A DNA stretch of 64,000 nt from DAIDKA01 sp963708865 (GCA_963708865.1 CAVPUC010000008.1:124001-188000), one strand, 5' to 3'. Positions 1-9,540 are shown, counted from the stretch's first letter. Numbers and translations are program-made. Notes: a model not told the origin generated them from the sequence alone.

Positions 1-672
1 GATCGCGACCATGTCCTGCTCGAGGACATCGATACCTCGATCCAGGAGCTGCGCTGGCAGGAGTACGAGGATCGGCCGCACTACCAGGAGCGCCCCGCCG
101 CAACCGTCGGCAGTGAAGCCGGTGAGCGCAGCGGCAATGCCCCGCCCGCCGGGCGAAGCGCTGCCTTCGAGGATCCGCTGATCGACACACAGACTCAAGG
201 GGATGCCGATCCCGTCGGTCGGGTGATCGTGGCCACCGAGGGCCGCACCGTCCAGGAGCTGCCCTTGCAGGTCGGGCGCGTCATCATCGGCCGCACCAGC
301 GACAATGATCTGCAGGTGGACAGCCGCTTCGTGAGTCGGCATCACTGCCAGATCGTCACCGGCGCCGAAGGCAGCATGATCGAAGACTTGAACAGCACCA
401 ACGGCATTTTCGTGCAGGGTAAGCGCGTGCGCCGTCACAACCTCAACGACGGCGACGTTGTCGTGATCGGCAAACACGAGATCATGTACGTCGATGAACG
501 TCGCGCACGCGCCCGGATGAACTCACCGGAGGTGGCGCCGAACGTGCCCACGCTGGACAAGCCGGTACCGGATCACGGCCGCACCGAGACCAGCGTTGAG
601 CCGGTGGGCGACGCCGAGGATCAGGCCGCCAATGAGAACCCGGGTGGCCGGGCCGCGAATCGTACCCAGTAG
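1..672 (+). CDS. FHA-domain protein, 3' part (5' end outside window)
   Basis: The reading frame is open from the first base, so only the C-terminal 223 residues are present. Residues about 75-165 form a forkhead-associated (FHA) domain, a phosphothreonine-peptide binding module. The typical elements are visible in order: GRTSDNDL, SRHH and LNSTNG. An acidic, low-complexity linker precedes the domain and a hydrophilic tail follows it. In related bacteria such FHA tails are often attached to an AAA ATPase of the ExeA/GspA type, but that part lies outside the window, so the full architecture is inferred. The gene meets the next one tail to tail. Confidence 0.85.
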   Translation, partial: DRDHVLLEDIDTSIQELRWQEYEDRPHYQERPAATVGSEAGERSGNAPPAGRSAAFEDPLIDTQTQGDADPVGRVIVATEGRTVQELPLQVGRVIIGRTSDNDLQVDSRFVSRHHCQIVTGAEGSMIEDLNSTNGIFVQGKRVRRHNLNDGDVVVIGKHEIMYVDERRARARMNSPEVAPNVPTLDKPVPDHGRTETSVEPVGDAEDQAANENPGGRAANRTQ

Positions 673-684
673 GCCGGGCCGTGC

Positions 685-990
685 TCAGTCGGCGTCGTGC
701 GGCGCCGCGGGGTCCGGCAGCGCGTGTCCGGGAGGCAGCGCGGCCGCCGCCACCTCACCCAGGGCTTCCGGGGCATCGTACTGCGCCCGCAAACGCCGAT
801 AGCCGCGCCGTCTGAGCAGCACCACGACGCCCGCCAGCAGCACGAGCAGGCCGGGCAGGCCCAGCACCAGGCTCAGAGTCGAAGAGGTCTGAAAATAGCT
901 TGCGATCAGCGCGAGCAGCCCGCCCAGCAGGTAGGCCCAGGGCAGGCCCTCATAGACCGGGCGGGACAACCTCTGATGAGACGCGCTCAT
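685..990 (-). CDS. Small two-helix membrane protein of unknown function
   Basis: This 101-residue protein has two hydrophobic segments, roughly residues 18-33 (AYLLGGLLALIASYF) and 40-60 (LSLVLGLPGLLVLLAGVVVLL). A basic RRRGYRRLR stretch follows, then an Ala/Pro-rich soluble tail ending in acidic residues. The basic stretch suggests the tail is cytoplasmic. It lies 24 bases after the 57-residue gene and could be co-transcribed with it downstream of tldD. I do not recognise a family. Confidence 0.6.
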   Translation of the reverse strand: MSASHQRLSRPVYEGLPWAYLLGGLLALIASYFQTSSTLSLVLGLPGLLVLLAGVVVLLRRRGYRRLRAQYDAPEALGEVAAAALPPGHALPDPAAPHDAD

Positions 991-1014
991 ACGCTGAGTC
1001 TAAGTGCGCCGGGG

Positions 1015-1188
1015 TCATTCGCGCGAGCGGTCGCGGTCCAGGAAGCCAAACATCCGTGCGAACAGCGAGCGCTTCTTCCAGCCTTCCACGTGGAAGTCGC
1101 CGCGGCGGCCATGCAGATGACGCTGCACTTCTGAGAGCAGGTCCTTCGGGAGGGTCAGTTCGGGTTCTCTCCTGAACTCGGGCGCCAT
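1015..1188 (-). CDS. Small hydrophilic protein of unknown function (57 aa)
   Basis: The ATG at 1188 is chosen because an AGGAA ribosome-binding site lies just upstream; a longer frame back to 1254 has no such site. The 57-residue product is charged, begins MAPEFRREPELTLPKDLL and ends in a basic region with FARMFGFLDRDR. It has no signal peptide or membrane span. It lies 192 bases after tldD and just before the small membrane protein. That 192-base gap shows no clear element. Function unknown. Confidence 0.5.
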   Translation of the reverse strand: MAPEFRREPELTLPKDLLSEVQRHLHGRRGDFHVEGWKKRSLFARMFGFLDRDRSRE

Positions 1189-1380
1189 GACATATTTCCT
1201 AAGGCTTTTCGCCGGATGAGTGGTGGGGAGGCACGGCAGATACCGTACGGGCAATGCCCCTCACCGCAGTGTGCGCAATATCTCGCTTCGTTGATGCCGG
1301 CCGCCGCCGTGCAGAAAATTCAGCCTACGCATTCAATCAGATGTAGTTATGTCTCTGGCATATGTCTGCTGCAACGGCGT

Positions 1381-2838
1381 CTAGCCTGTGCCACCGACCG
1401 TGAGTCCATCGACGCGCAGCGTGGGCTGGCCCACGCCCACCGGCACGTTCTGGCCTTCCTTGCCACAGGTCCCCACACCCTCATCGAGCTTCAGATCATT
1501 GCCCACCATGCTCACGCGCGTGAGGACATCCGGCCCGTTGCCGATCAGGGTCGCGCCTTTCAGCGGCGCGCCGAGCCTGCCGTTCTCGATGGCGTAGGCT
1601 TCGCTGGCGGAGAAGACAAACTTTCCCGAGGTGATATCGACCTGACCGCCGCCGAAATTGACCGCGTAGATGCCGCGCTCGACGGACTTGATGATGTCTT
1701 CGGGCGCATGCGGACCCGGACGCATGTACGTGTTGGTCATGCGCGGCAGCGTCATGTGCGCGAAGGACTCGCGCCGGCCATTGCCGGTGGAGCGCGTGCC
1801 CGTGAGGCGCGCGTTGAGCTTGTCCTGCATGTAGCCCTTCAGGATGCCGTTTTCGATGAGCGTCGTGCAGCCGGTGGTCGTTCCCTCGTCATCGATGTTC
1901 AGCGAACCGCGCCGCCGTGACAGGGTGCCGTCATCGACCACCGTGCACGCTTCGGTGGCGACCCGCTCGCCGATGCGGCCGGCAAACGCCGAGGTGCCCT
2001 TGCGATTGAAATCCCCCTCCAGCCCATGGCCGATGGCCTCGTGCAGCAGGACGCCCGGCCAGCCCGGCCCCAGCACCACGGTCATCGGCCCCGCGGGGGC
2101 GGCGATCGATTCGAGATTGACCAGCGCCTGCCGCACGGCTTCGCGCCCCAATTGCAGCGGCCGATCCTCGGCCACCAGATCACTCAACGAGTAACGTCCG
2201 CCGCAACCCGAGTAGCCCTGCTCGCGGCGCCCGTTCTGTTCGACAATCACGGAGACGTTGAAGCGCACCAGCGGTCGCACATCGGCCGCGAGGTCCCCGT
2301 CGCTGTTGGCGATGAGCACTACCTCATGGACAGCCGTCACGCTCGCCATCACCTGCGTGACCCGCGGATCGAGCTTGCGCGTCTCCCGGTCCACCCGCAT
2401 CAGCCACGCCACCTTGTCCGCATCGCTCAGCGCCGTGAGCGGATCATCGGGCAGGTACAACTGGTGCCCGGCGCGTGACTGCCACACGCAAAGCGCACGC
2501 TCCGAGCCGCGTGCAGCAATGGCCCGCGCCGCGCGCGAGGCATCTTCCAGCGCCGGCAGCATGATCTCATCCGAGTAGGCGAACCCGGTCCTCTCGCCCG
2601 ACAGCGCGCGCACGCCGACGCCCTGCTCGATGGCCGCGCTGCCCTCCTTGACGATGCTGTCCTCGAGGGCCCAGGACTCCTCGTGCGTCAGCTGGAAGTA
2701 CAGGTCCGCGTAATCCACCGAATGCGACATGACCTGGCCGAACACACGGTCCAGCTGCGACTCGTCCAGACCGCTGGGTGCCAGGATGGTCTCCCGCGCA
2801 ATGGCCAGTGCATCAGTGGAACGGACCGGCAATGCCAT
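1381..2838 (-). CDS. tldD: TldD metalloprotease subunit
   Basis: This 485-residue protein is the TldD subunit of the TldD/TldE protease. The complex trims modified peptides such as microcins and degrades unfolded peptides in the cytoplasm. The catalytic zinc motif HEAIGH lies at about residues 266-271, inside the typical LLHEAIGHGLEGD block. Length matches the family (E. coli 481). The ATG at 2838 is preferred over a TTG two codons upstream because GAGG is suitably placed before it. It is the last conserved gene of the holA-rng operon. The partner tldE/pmbA is not in the window. Confidence 0.95.
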   Translation of the reverse strand: MALPVRSTDALAIARETILAPSGLDESQLDRVFGQVMSHSVDYADLYFQLTHEESWALEDSIVKEGSAAIEQGVGVRALSGERTGFAYSDEIMLPALEDASRAARAIAARGSERALCVWQSRAGHQLYLPDDPLTALSDADKVAWLMRVDRETRKLDPRVTQVMASVTAVHEVVLIANSDGDLAADVRPLVRFNVSVIVEQNGRREQGYSGCGGRYSLSDLVAEDRPLQLGREAVRQALVNLESIAAPAGPMTVVLGPGWPGVLLHEAIGHGLEGDFNRKGTSAFAGRIGERVATEACTVVDDGTLSRRRGSLNIDDEGTTTGCTTLIENGILKGYMQDKLNARLTGTRSTGNGRRESFAHMTLPRMTNTYMRPGPHAPEDIIKSVERGIYAVNFGGGQVDITSGKFVFSASEAYAIENGRLGAPLKGATLIGNGPDVLTRVSMVGNDLKLDEGVGTCGKEGQNVPVGVGQPTLRVDGLTVGGTG

Positions 2839-2873
2839 CTTCAATCCTCGAAAAAACGGTGATGATCACTAGA

Positions 2874-3680
2874 TTAGAGCACGCGATGCTTCAGTGCGGG
2901 AAAACCCTCGCGCACCTGCGCCTGTGCCGCCGTGTCGACCTCGGCCATGACCACGCCGGTGCCCGTCGCCTGCCGGGCGAGTACCCGGCCCCAGTAGTCC
3001 ACGATCATGGCGTCGCCATAGGTCTCCCGACCGTTCGCGTGTGGGCCCCACTGCGCGGCCGCCAGCACGTAGCAGAGGTTCTCGACGGCGCGGGCCCGCA
3101 GCAGCACCTCCCAGTGGGCCAGGCCCGTGGGGACCGTGAACGCCGCGGGCACGGCCAGCAACTGGGCCCCCTGGGCGGCCAGTACCCGATACAGCTCGGG
3201 AAAGCGCACGTCGTAACACACCGAAAGGCCCAAGACTCCCGCCGGAGTTTTGACGACGATCGGCTCTTTTCCTGGCTCAAAGGTGGCAGATTCGCGGTAG
3301 ATCTCGCGTTTTTCTGGAATATCGACATCGAACAGATGGATCTTGTCATAGCGCGCGACCTGCTGGCCGTTGGCATCGAACACCAGGGAGGCAGGCGCGA
3401 TCCGCCGGGCGCTTGCGCTCTTGAGCGGCAGGGTTCCGGCGACGATCCACAGCGACAGCTTCTGGGCCAGTTGGGCGATCGCCTCCTGAATGGGACCCGC
3501 GCCCGCCGTTTCAGCCACCGCCAGCCGATCGGCCTCCTTCGCCCCCATGATGGCGAAGTTCTCCGGCAGCACCGCGAGTACCGCGCCTGCGGCGGCGGCG
3601 TCCGTCAGCAGACCACCGGCCACGCTCAGGTTGTGCGCGACATCCGGCCCGGAGTTCATCTGCAGCGTCGCGACTTTCAA
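2874..3680 (-). CDS. Carbon-nitrogen hydrolase, Nit1/deaminated-glutathione amidase type
   Basis: This 268-residue nitrilase-superfamily enzyme has the Glu-Lys-Cys triad at E40 (VLPENFAIMG), K113 (RYDKIHLFD) and C155 (LSVCYDVRFPELYR). The combination matches the Nit1/YbeM subgroup, which hydrolyses deaminated glutathione as metabolite repair. That substrate is inferred from the subgroup. The start is a TTG whose bases overlap the rng stop (TTGA), so translation is probably coupled to rng. Nit next to rng and tldD is a common proteobacterial order. Confidence 0.88.
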   Translation of the reverse strand: MKVATLQMNSGPDVAHNLSVAGGLLTDAAAAGAVLAVLPENFAIMGAKEADRLAVAETAGAGPIQEAIAQLAQKLSLWIVAGTLPLKSASARRIAPASLVFDANGQQVARYDKIHLFDVDIPEKREIYRESATFEPGKEPIVVKTPAGVLGLSVCYDVRFPELYRVLAAQGAQLLAVPAAFTVPTGLAHWEVLLRARAVENLCYVLAAAQWGPHANGRETYGDAMIVDYWGRVLARQATGTGVVMAEVDTAAQAQVREGFPALKHRVL

Positions 3681-5161
3681 ATCAGCACCACATCAAACTG
3701 GTCCACGCCGTACAGCGCCTCCACCTGCATCCGTATGGGGCGTCCGACCTGATGTTCAAGCTCGGCGAGACTCGCCGACTCGCTTTCCAGCAGATGATCC
3801 ACCACTTCCTGGTGCGCCAGGATCAGCAGTTCGCGACTCGCGAACTGCCGGCTCTGCCGCATGATTTCCCGGAACACATCGTGCGCCACCGTCTCCGGCG
3901 TCTTCACGAATCCGCGTCCCTCGCAGGCCGGACACGCCTTGCACAAGAGGTGCTCGAGACTCTCGCGGGTGCGCTTGCGCGTCATCTCCACCAGCCCGAG
4001 CGGGGAGAGACTGACGATGTGCGTCTGGGCCCTGTCCGCCGCGAGCGCGCGCTCCAGCGCCTGCAACACCTGGCGGCGGTGCGCGACATCAGCCATGTCG
4101 ATGAAGTCGAGGATGATGATGCCGCCGAGATTGCGCAGCCGCAGCTGCCGCGCGATCGCGACCGCCGCCTCGAGATTGGTGCGGAAGATCGTTTCCTCGA
4201 GGTTGCGGTGCCCGACATAGCCGCCGGTGTTCACATCGATCGTGGTCATCGCCTCGGTCTGATCGATGATCAGGTGACCACCGGATTTCAGCGGCACCTT
4301 GCGATCCAGCGCCCGCGCCAGCTCCTCTTCCACCCCATGCAGGTCGAACAGGGGCCGCTGCCCGGAATACAGCTCGATCTGCACGGGACTGTCGGGCAGG
4401 TAGGCACGCGCGAACGCCTGCATGCCTTCCAGTTCGGCGGCCGAGTCCACCAGCACCCGGGACACCTCGGGAACCAGTTCATCGCGCAGCACCCGCAGCG
4501 GCAACGGCAGGTCGGCATGCACGATGTTGCCCGCCTCCACGCGCGCCGCCGTTTCGCGCACGTGACGCCACAGTTTATCGAGGTAGGCCACATCCTCACG
4601 CAGCCCGGCGGGCTCGGCGGTCTGGGCCGCGGTGCGCACGATGTAGCCGCCGATGGCTTGGGGCGGCAGTACCGCCGCAATGGCGGCCTTGAGGCGCTGA
4701 CGGGTCGCATCATCCTCGATGCGCGCGGAAACGCCGATGCCCTCGCCACGCGGCATGTACACCAGGTAGCGTGACGGCAGCGCGACGAAGGTGGTGAGGC
4801 GGGCACCTTTGGTGCCCATGGGATCCTTGACCACCTGCACCAACAGCTCATCGCCCTGGGTGACGAGACGGCGGATGTCATCGATCACCGGCAGACTCAC
4901 CACGGTGTCATCGGGTCGCACGAGCGCAATGTCCGCGACATGCAGGAACGCCGTGCGTTCAAGACCCACATCGATGAACGCCGCCTGCATCCCCGGCAGT
5001 ACCCGTGACACGCGGCCCTTGTAGATGTTGCCGACCAGGCCGCGCTTGCTGGCGCGCTCGATATGGATTTCGGTGAGCGCGCCATTTTCGACCAGCGCGG
5101 CGCGCGTCTCGCGCGGTCCCATATTCACCAGCAGTTCGCTGCTCAAGTGGCGCTCCAGCAC
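3677..5161 (-). CDS. rng: Ribonuclease G
   Basis: RNase G (494 aa) is the shorter RNase E/G family endoribonuclease; it matures the 5' end of 16S rRNA and helps decay mRNA. The N-terminal S1-like region (GNIYKGRVSRVLPGMQAAF, about residues 44-62) is present. Catalytic magnesium-binding aspartates are D309 (TTIDVN) and D352 (LDFIDM). The zinc-link cysteines are C410 and C413. No long RNase E-type C-terminal scaffold follows, so it is RNase G. It starts at a GTG and overlaps the end of maf by 19 bases. Confidence 0.95.
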   Translation of the reverse strand: MLERHLSSELLVNMGPRETRAALVENGALTEIHIERASKRGLVGNIYKGRVSRVLPGMQAAFIDVGLERTAFLHVADIALVRPDDTVVSLPVIDDIRRLVTQGDELLVQVVKDPMGTKGARLTTFVALPSRYLVYMPRGEGIGVSARIEDDATRQRLKAAIAAVLPPQAIGGYIVRTAAQTAEPAGLREDVAYLDKLWRHVRETAARVEAGNIVHADLPLPLRVLRDELVPEVSRVLVDSAAELEGMQAFARAYLPDSPVQIELYSGQRPLFDLHGVEEELARALDRKVPLKSGGHLIIDQTEAMTTIDVNTGGYVGHRNLEETIFRTNLEAAVAIARQLRLRNLGGIIILDFIDMADVAHRRQVLQALERALAADRAQTHIVSLSPLGLVEMTRKRTRESLEHLLCKACPACEGRGFVKTPETVAHDVFREIMRQSRQFASRELLILAHQEVVDHLLESESASLAELEHQVGRPIRMQVEALYGVDQFDVVLI

Positions 5162-5730
5162 GGCACGCTGGCCTGGCAGAGCAGCTGCGCCGTTTCAAAT
5201 AGCGGCAGGCCCATGACGCCCGAATAGCTGCCCTGCAGGGACTCGATGAAGATCGCGCCCAGGCCCTGAATGGCATACCCGCCGGCCTTGTCGCGAGGCT
5301 CCCCGGTATCCCAGTAGCGGGCGCGCTCGGCGGCGCTCGAGGCGCGCATGCGCACGGTGCTGCGACTCGTGACACAGCGGGTGCCGGCGGCGGTCACGAG
5401 CGCGACCGCCGTGAGCACCAGGTGCTCGCGGCCGGCGAGCCCTTCGAGCATCGACAGGCCATGAGCGCGATCCCGCGGCTTGCCGAGGCTCAAGCCATCG
5501 AGCACGACCGTCGTGTCGGCGCCGAGCACCGGCAGGTCCGGCAATCGCTGCCAGACGGCCTCGGCCTTGGCGCGGGCCACCCGTTCCACGTACGCGGTGA
5601 CGGCCTCTCCGTGCCGGCCGCTCTCATCCACGTCGGCGACCTCGATGGCGTGCGGCACGCCGATCTGCGCCAGCAGCTCCCGTCGCCTGGGGGATGCCGA
5701 AGCCAGTCGCAGCACGGGATTTACGGACAT
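5143..5730 (-). CDS. maf: Maf family nucleotide pyrophosphatase
   Basis: This 195-residue Maf/YhdE-type house-cleaning enzyme hydrolyses dTTP, UTP and modified nucleotides to monophosphates. The N-terminal SASPRRRELL motif and the GADTTVVLDG and KAGGYAIQG blocks are all present. The ATG at 5730 lies 21 bases after rlmH. The 3' end overlaps rng. Maf beside rng matches the usual proteobacterial order and supports the YhdE rather than YceF subgroup. Confidence 0.92.
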   Translation of the reverse strand: MSVNPVLRLASASPRRRELLAQIGVPHAIEVADVDESGRHGEAVTAYVERVARAKAEAVWQRLPDLPVLGADTTVVLDGLSLGKPRDRAHGLSMLEGLAGREHLVLTAVALVTAAGTRCVTSRSTVRMRASSAAERARYWDTGEPRDKAGGYAIQGLGAIFIESLQGSYSGVMGLPLFETAQLLCQASVPCWSAT

Positions 5731-5751
5731 CGGCCCTCCGAGTGATCAGTC

Positions 5752-6222
5752 TCAGTCGCGATGATACGGATGTCCACTAAGAACGGTGTGCGCCCGATAC
5801 AGCTGCTCGGCCAGCACCACCCGCACCAGCGGATGCGGCAGGGTCAGCCTGGACAGTGCCAGCTGCTGGTCGCTGCGCGCCAGCACCTCGCTCGCGAGGC
5901 CATCGGGGCCGCCGATCACCAGCACCAGGTCGCGGCCGTCATTCATGCGGGCCGAGAGCCAGCTGGCTAGTTCGCGCGTGGCCATCTGGATGCCGCGCTC
6001 ATCGAGGGCCGCCACGAATTCCTGCGGTTTGATGAGGGCGAGGATGCGCTGGCCCTCGCTGTGCACGGCCTGGACCGGATCGCCGCGGCCGCTGCGCTGA
6101 CCGGCCGGCACTTCCACCAGCGCCACCTTGAGACCTGCTGCCAGGCGCCGGGTGTAGTCGTCGACGACCTCATCCACCCAGCGAGGCATGCGCTCCCCGA
6201 CGGCGATGATGCGAATGCGCAA
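5752..6222 (-). CDS. rlmH: 23S rRNA (pseudouridine1915-N3)-methyltransferase
   Basis: RlmH (156 aa) is a SPOUT methyltransferase that methylates pseudouridine 1915 in helix 69 of 23S rRNA on assembled 70S ribosomes. It opens with MRIRIIAVG, has the cofactor-binding VIGGPDGL block at about residues 102-109, and ends in YRAHTVLSGHPYHRD, the conserved C-terminal active-site tail. It lies 17 bases after rsfS, its usual neighbour. Confidence 0.96.
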   Translation of the reverse strand: MRIRIIAVGERMPRWVDEVVDDYTRRLAAGLKVALVEVPAGQRSGRGDPVQAVHSEGQRILALIKPQEFVAALDERGIQMATRELASWLSARMNDGRDLVLVIGGPDGLASEVLARSDQQLALSRLTLPHPLVRVVLAEQLYRAHTVLSGHPYHRD

Positions 6223-6239
6223 CGCGCCCCGCCGCCCGC

Positions 6240-6683
6240 TTAGGCTTTCGGCTTGCGCACCGCGCGTTTACGCGGCACCTTGGGTTTCACGGCCGCCGCG
6301 ACCGCTGTCTCGGCGCTGCCCCAGAGCCTCTCCAGACCATAGAACTCGCGTACCCGCGGCAGCATCACGTGCACGATCACATCGTGCAGATCCACCAGCG
6401 CCCATTCACCGTCACGCGCGCCTTCCACACCGAAAGGCTTGACGCCTGCGGCCTTGGCATTCTGCACCACCCGATCGGCGATGCTGCGAACGTGACGATC
6501 GGAATTACCCGAGGCGATGATCATGGTATCGGTGATGTCAGTGAGGGCGCGGACATCCAGGACCTTGATGTTGACGGCCTTCATGTCGTCCAACGCCGCC
6601 TGGACCAGGCCGGGGACCGGGGATGAGGGGGTTGCGGGACGCGACACAGTCGCTCGACGGGAACGGGTACGGGTCGTAGCCAT
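6240..6683 (-). CDS. rsfS: Ribosomal silencing factor RsfS
   Basis: RsfS binds ribosomal protein L14 and blocks subunit joining when nutrients are low. The core (DDMKAVNIKVLDVRALTDIT ... GVEGARDGEWALVDLHDVIVHVM) is fully conserved. An N-terminal extension of about 25 Arg/Ser/Thr-rich residues and a Lys/Arg-rich C-terminal tail are unusual. AAGGAGG lies about 15 bases before the ATG at 6683, and a TTG two codons upstream has better spacing, so the true start may be that TTG. It lies 29 bases after nadD. Confidence 0.93.
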   Translation of the reverse strand: MATTRTRSRRATVSRPATPSSPVPGLVQAALDDMKAVNIKVLDVRALTDITDTMIIASGNSDRHVRSIADRVVQNAKAAGVKPFGVEGARDGEWALVDLHDVIVHVMLPRVREFYGLERLWGSAETAVAAAVKPKVPRKRAVRKPKA

Positions 6684-6712
6684 TGGCAAAGGTTGGAGCC
6701 TCCTTACAAAGT

Positions 6713-7358
6713 TCAGCGTTCGCGCTGAGCATAACACCCGGTTTCCAGGATTATCCTGCGCACCGGGTCCGGAACCAGATACCGCGGATCACGCCCCGCT
6801 TCGATGAGCTGACGCAATTCCGTGGAGGAAATCTCAAGCTGGGTCGGAACATGGACATAGATGTTGCCGGCCAGGCGCGTATGCAGGTCGCGGACGCTGC
6901 CGGTACCCCGGTCGACCATGACCTCGCCCAGCGGGCCCTGCGCCGGCGCCCGCCAGCCAGGGCGGTGCACCACGACGATGTGCGCCAGGTCGAGCACTTC
7001 GCGCCAGCGATGCCAGTTCGGCAATCCGAGGAAGGCGTCCATGCCCAACAGCACACACAAGGAGCGATCGGGATTTTCCTGGCGCAGCTCCGTCAGGGTG
7101 TCCACCGAATAGGAAAGCCCGGTGCGGCGCACCTCGCGGTCGTCCACGACGAAGCCGGCCTGACCTTCGACCGCGGCGCGCACCATCGCCAGGCGCAGTT
7201 CCGCGTTCGCACGCGGTCTCGGCGCGATGCGGCGGACTGCCGGTGGGCAGGAATCGCACCTCCGTCAGATGCAGGGCCTGCCACAACTCGAACGCCGTGC
7301 GCAGATGCCCGACGTGGATGGGATCGAAAGTACCGCCGAAAATACCGATGGGTTCCAT
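6713..7358 (-). CDS. nadD: Nicotinate-mononucleotide adenylyltransferase (frame broken by one extra base)
   Basis: NadD joins nicotinate mononucleotide and ATP to deamido-NAD. The start at 7358 gives MEPIGIFGGTFDPIHVGH with the nucleotidyltransferase GGTFDP and HVGH motifs. After PPHRAET (near 7210-7220) the frame shifts by one base; the other frame continues with ELRLAMVRAAVEG, the GMDAFLGLPNWHRW block and ISSTELRQ near the end. Skipping one base gives about 214 residues, a normal length, and the same spacing as the Pseudomonas enzyme. It sits between holA and rsfS as usual. The gene is normally essential, so a sequence error is likelier than a pseudogene. Confidence 0.9.
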
Positions 7359-7369
7359 GGTGTCCTGTT

Positions 7370-8387
7370 TCAACCCCGCGCGCGCGGCACGGCTGCGAGC
7401 GCGCGATGGCCGCATAGATCCGCCGCCAGCAGCGCAAGTTCATCCCAGGCGTCTCCGCGCAGGCGTCCCTTGGCCATGGCATCAGCGCGCGCGGCGCGCG
7501 CCACCAGCATCGCGGGCGCGGCCCCGAGCCGGCGCGGCCGCGGCGGCGCACTGTTGAATCCATAGCCGCCGCGCGCCGGCGCGGTACCGGCGTCGGCGGC
7601 GAGCACGGCATGCAACGCCTTGAGCGCCGCCCACAGCACCAGCGGCAGCTCGACCTCCTCGGCACGCAGGCCGGCCAGCACCCGCAGCGCCCGCGCGCCA
7701 TCGGCCTGGGTCAGCGCGCGATCGAGCTCCGCCACGTCAAAGTGCGAACTGTCCGTGGAGCTGGCGAGCACCGCGGCCGCATCGACGCGCCCCGCAACGG
7801 CCAGCAACGCGAGCTTGGCCAGTTCCTGCGCGGCGGCCAGCAGATTGCCTTCGGTGCGTTCGGCGAGCAGCGCCAGCGCTTCGGGCTCAACCTCAAGATC
7901 GAGCTGGCGCGCGCGCGCCTGCAGCCACTGGGGAAATGCGGCGCGCGGGATCGGCCAGCAGTGCGATCGCTGCGCCGTGCTCCTCCACCGCGCGCGCCCA
8001 GTCACTGCCGGCGGCCTCGCGATCGAGCCGACCGGTCAGAATCAGTACCAGCGTCTCGGGGCCCGCGCTTTGAATGACGCGCTTGAGCACCTTGGCGCCG
8101 GTGACGCCAGGTCGCCCCGTCGGCAGCCGCACTTCCACGATGCGCCGTTCAGCGAACAACGACAGCGAGGCGACCGAGGCCTGCACGGCATCCCAGTCCG
8201 CGCCGCGATCCATGAAGTGTACGTCGCGCTCGGTAAACCCCAGCTCGCGCGCACGGCGGCGCACGGCGTCGGCGGCCTCACCGGTCAGCAACGGGTCATC
8301 ACCACTGATCAGGTAGACGGGAAGCAGCCGCTCTCGCAGATGCGCGGCGAGCGACTCGGGTTTGATCTTCAAAGGCGGCGGCAGCAC
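7370..8387 (-). CDS. holA: DNA polymerase III delta subunit (frame broken by one extra base)
   Basis: HolA is the clamp-loader delta subunit that opens the beta sliding clamp. The first part starts at a GTG (MLPPPLKIKPESLAAHLRE) and includes LPVYLISGDDPLL and the AERRIVEVRLPTG block. It runs to ALLADP near 7947-7952, where one extra base moves the frame. The other frame continues RAAFPQWLQARARQLDL and runs to the stop at 7370. Removing one base gives about 338 residues (E. coli 343). The nadD ATG follows 11 bases later. The gene has been separated from its usual upstream partner lptE by an opposite-strand cassette, so it needs its own promoter in 8388-8455. Confidence 0.88.
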
Positions 8388-8455
8388 ACGGGCTGGAACA
8401 TGGGCTCAATGCTACCTGCGGTATATTGGGGTATCCAGCAAAACGAGCCGCCGCC

Positions 8456-9517
8456 ATGGTAACTGTTAAAGGCCGCCGCACCGCTCGCGCCACTCAATCG
8501 AGCGCGAAATCCGCCAAAAAACCGGCCCGCAAGCCGATCCGCCGCCCGTCGGGGGCCTCCCGCGGGCTGTACCCGCCGATCAAGCCGTACAACGCCGGCA
8601 TGCTGCGCGTGTCGGCCGTTCACGAGATCTATTACGAAGAGAGCGGTAATCCGCGCGGCAAGCCGGCGATTTTCCTCCACGGCGGACCGGGCGGTGGCAC
8701 CGACCCGTCCATGCGGCAGTTCTTCGACCCGAAGCGCTATCGCATTGTACTGTTCGATCAGCGTGGCTGCGGGCGCAGCCGCCCGCACGCCAGCCTCGTC
8801 GACAACACCACCTGGCACCTGGTGGCCGACATTGAAAGCGTGCGCGAGCTCTTGGGGATCGAGCGTTGGCTGGTGTTCGGCGGTTCGTGGGGATCGACCC
8901 TGGCGCTGGCCTATGCGCAGACGCATCCCGAGCGGGTCACGGAGCTGGTGTTGCGCGGCATCTTCATGCTGCGCCGCTGGGAACTCGAGTGGTTCTATCA
9001 GAACGCCGGGGGCGCCGCAGCGCTGTATCCGGACCTGTGGGAACGCTACCTCGCGCCCATCCCCGCGCCCGAACGTCACGACATGATCGGTGCGTATTAC
9101 CAACGCCTCACGAGCACCGATCGCAAGATTCTCAACGCCGCAGCGAAGGCATGGTCCGTGTGGGAAGGTGGCACCAGCCACCTGCGTCAAGATGCCGCGT
9201 ATGTCGCAAAGTTCGCTGCAGACACCAAGTACGCCGCCGCGTTTGCGCGCATCGAATGTCACTATTTCATCAACGCCGGCTTCCTGCGCCAGGATGATCA
9301 GCTGCTGGCGGATGTCGATCGCATCCGCCACATACCGGCGGTGATCGTGCAGGGGCGCTACGACGTCGTGTGCCCCATGCGCAGCGCCTGGGATCTGCAT
9401 CGCGCCTGGCCCGAGGCGCAGCTGCGCATTGTTGCCGATGCCGGACACTCGGCCTTCGAAGCCGGCAATACGCGTGAGCTCGTGGCGGCGACCGAGGTCT
9501 TTGCGAAACGCCGGTAA
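8456..9517 (+). CDS. pip: Proline iminopeptidase (alpha/beta hydrolase, S33)
   Basis: This 353-residue S33 peptidase removes N-terminal proline from peptides. The oxyanion motif HGGPGGG, the DQRGCGRS block, the nucleophile elbow GGSWGS, the acid in GRYDVVCP and the histidine in DAGHSAFE are all visible. The conserved protein begins at LYPPIKPY; about 35 Lys/Arg-rich residues precede it when the ATG at 8456 is used, which is unusual. The gene is the first of the + strand cassette and is divergent from holA, with 68 bases between them. Confidence 0.92.
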   Translation: MVTVKGRRTARATQSSAKSAKKPARKPIRRPSGASRGLYPPIKPYNAGMLRVSAVHEIYYEESGNPRGKPAIFLHGGPGGGTDPSMRQFFDPKRYRIVLFDQRGCGRSRPHASLVDNTTWHLVADIESVRELLGIERWLVFGGSWGSTLALAYAQTHPERVTELVLRGIFMLRRWELEWFYQNAGGAAALYPDLWERYLAPIPAPERHDMIGAYYQRLTSTDRKILNAAAKAWSVWEGGTSHLRQDAAYVAKFAADTKYAAAFARIECHYFINAGFLRQDDQLLADVDRIRHIPAVIVQGRYDVVCPMRSAWDLHRAWPEAQLRIVADAGHSAFEAGNTRELVAATEVFAKRR

Positions 9518-9540
9518 ACGCCTAAGGTCGTCTTCCGAAT

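Noticed and set aside
7370..8387. holA and the other split genes read as two separate proteins each
   Set aside because: The two frames join end to end in the order and spacing of the family, and the second halves lack plausible start sites, so one broken gene is the simpler reading.
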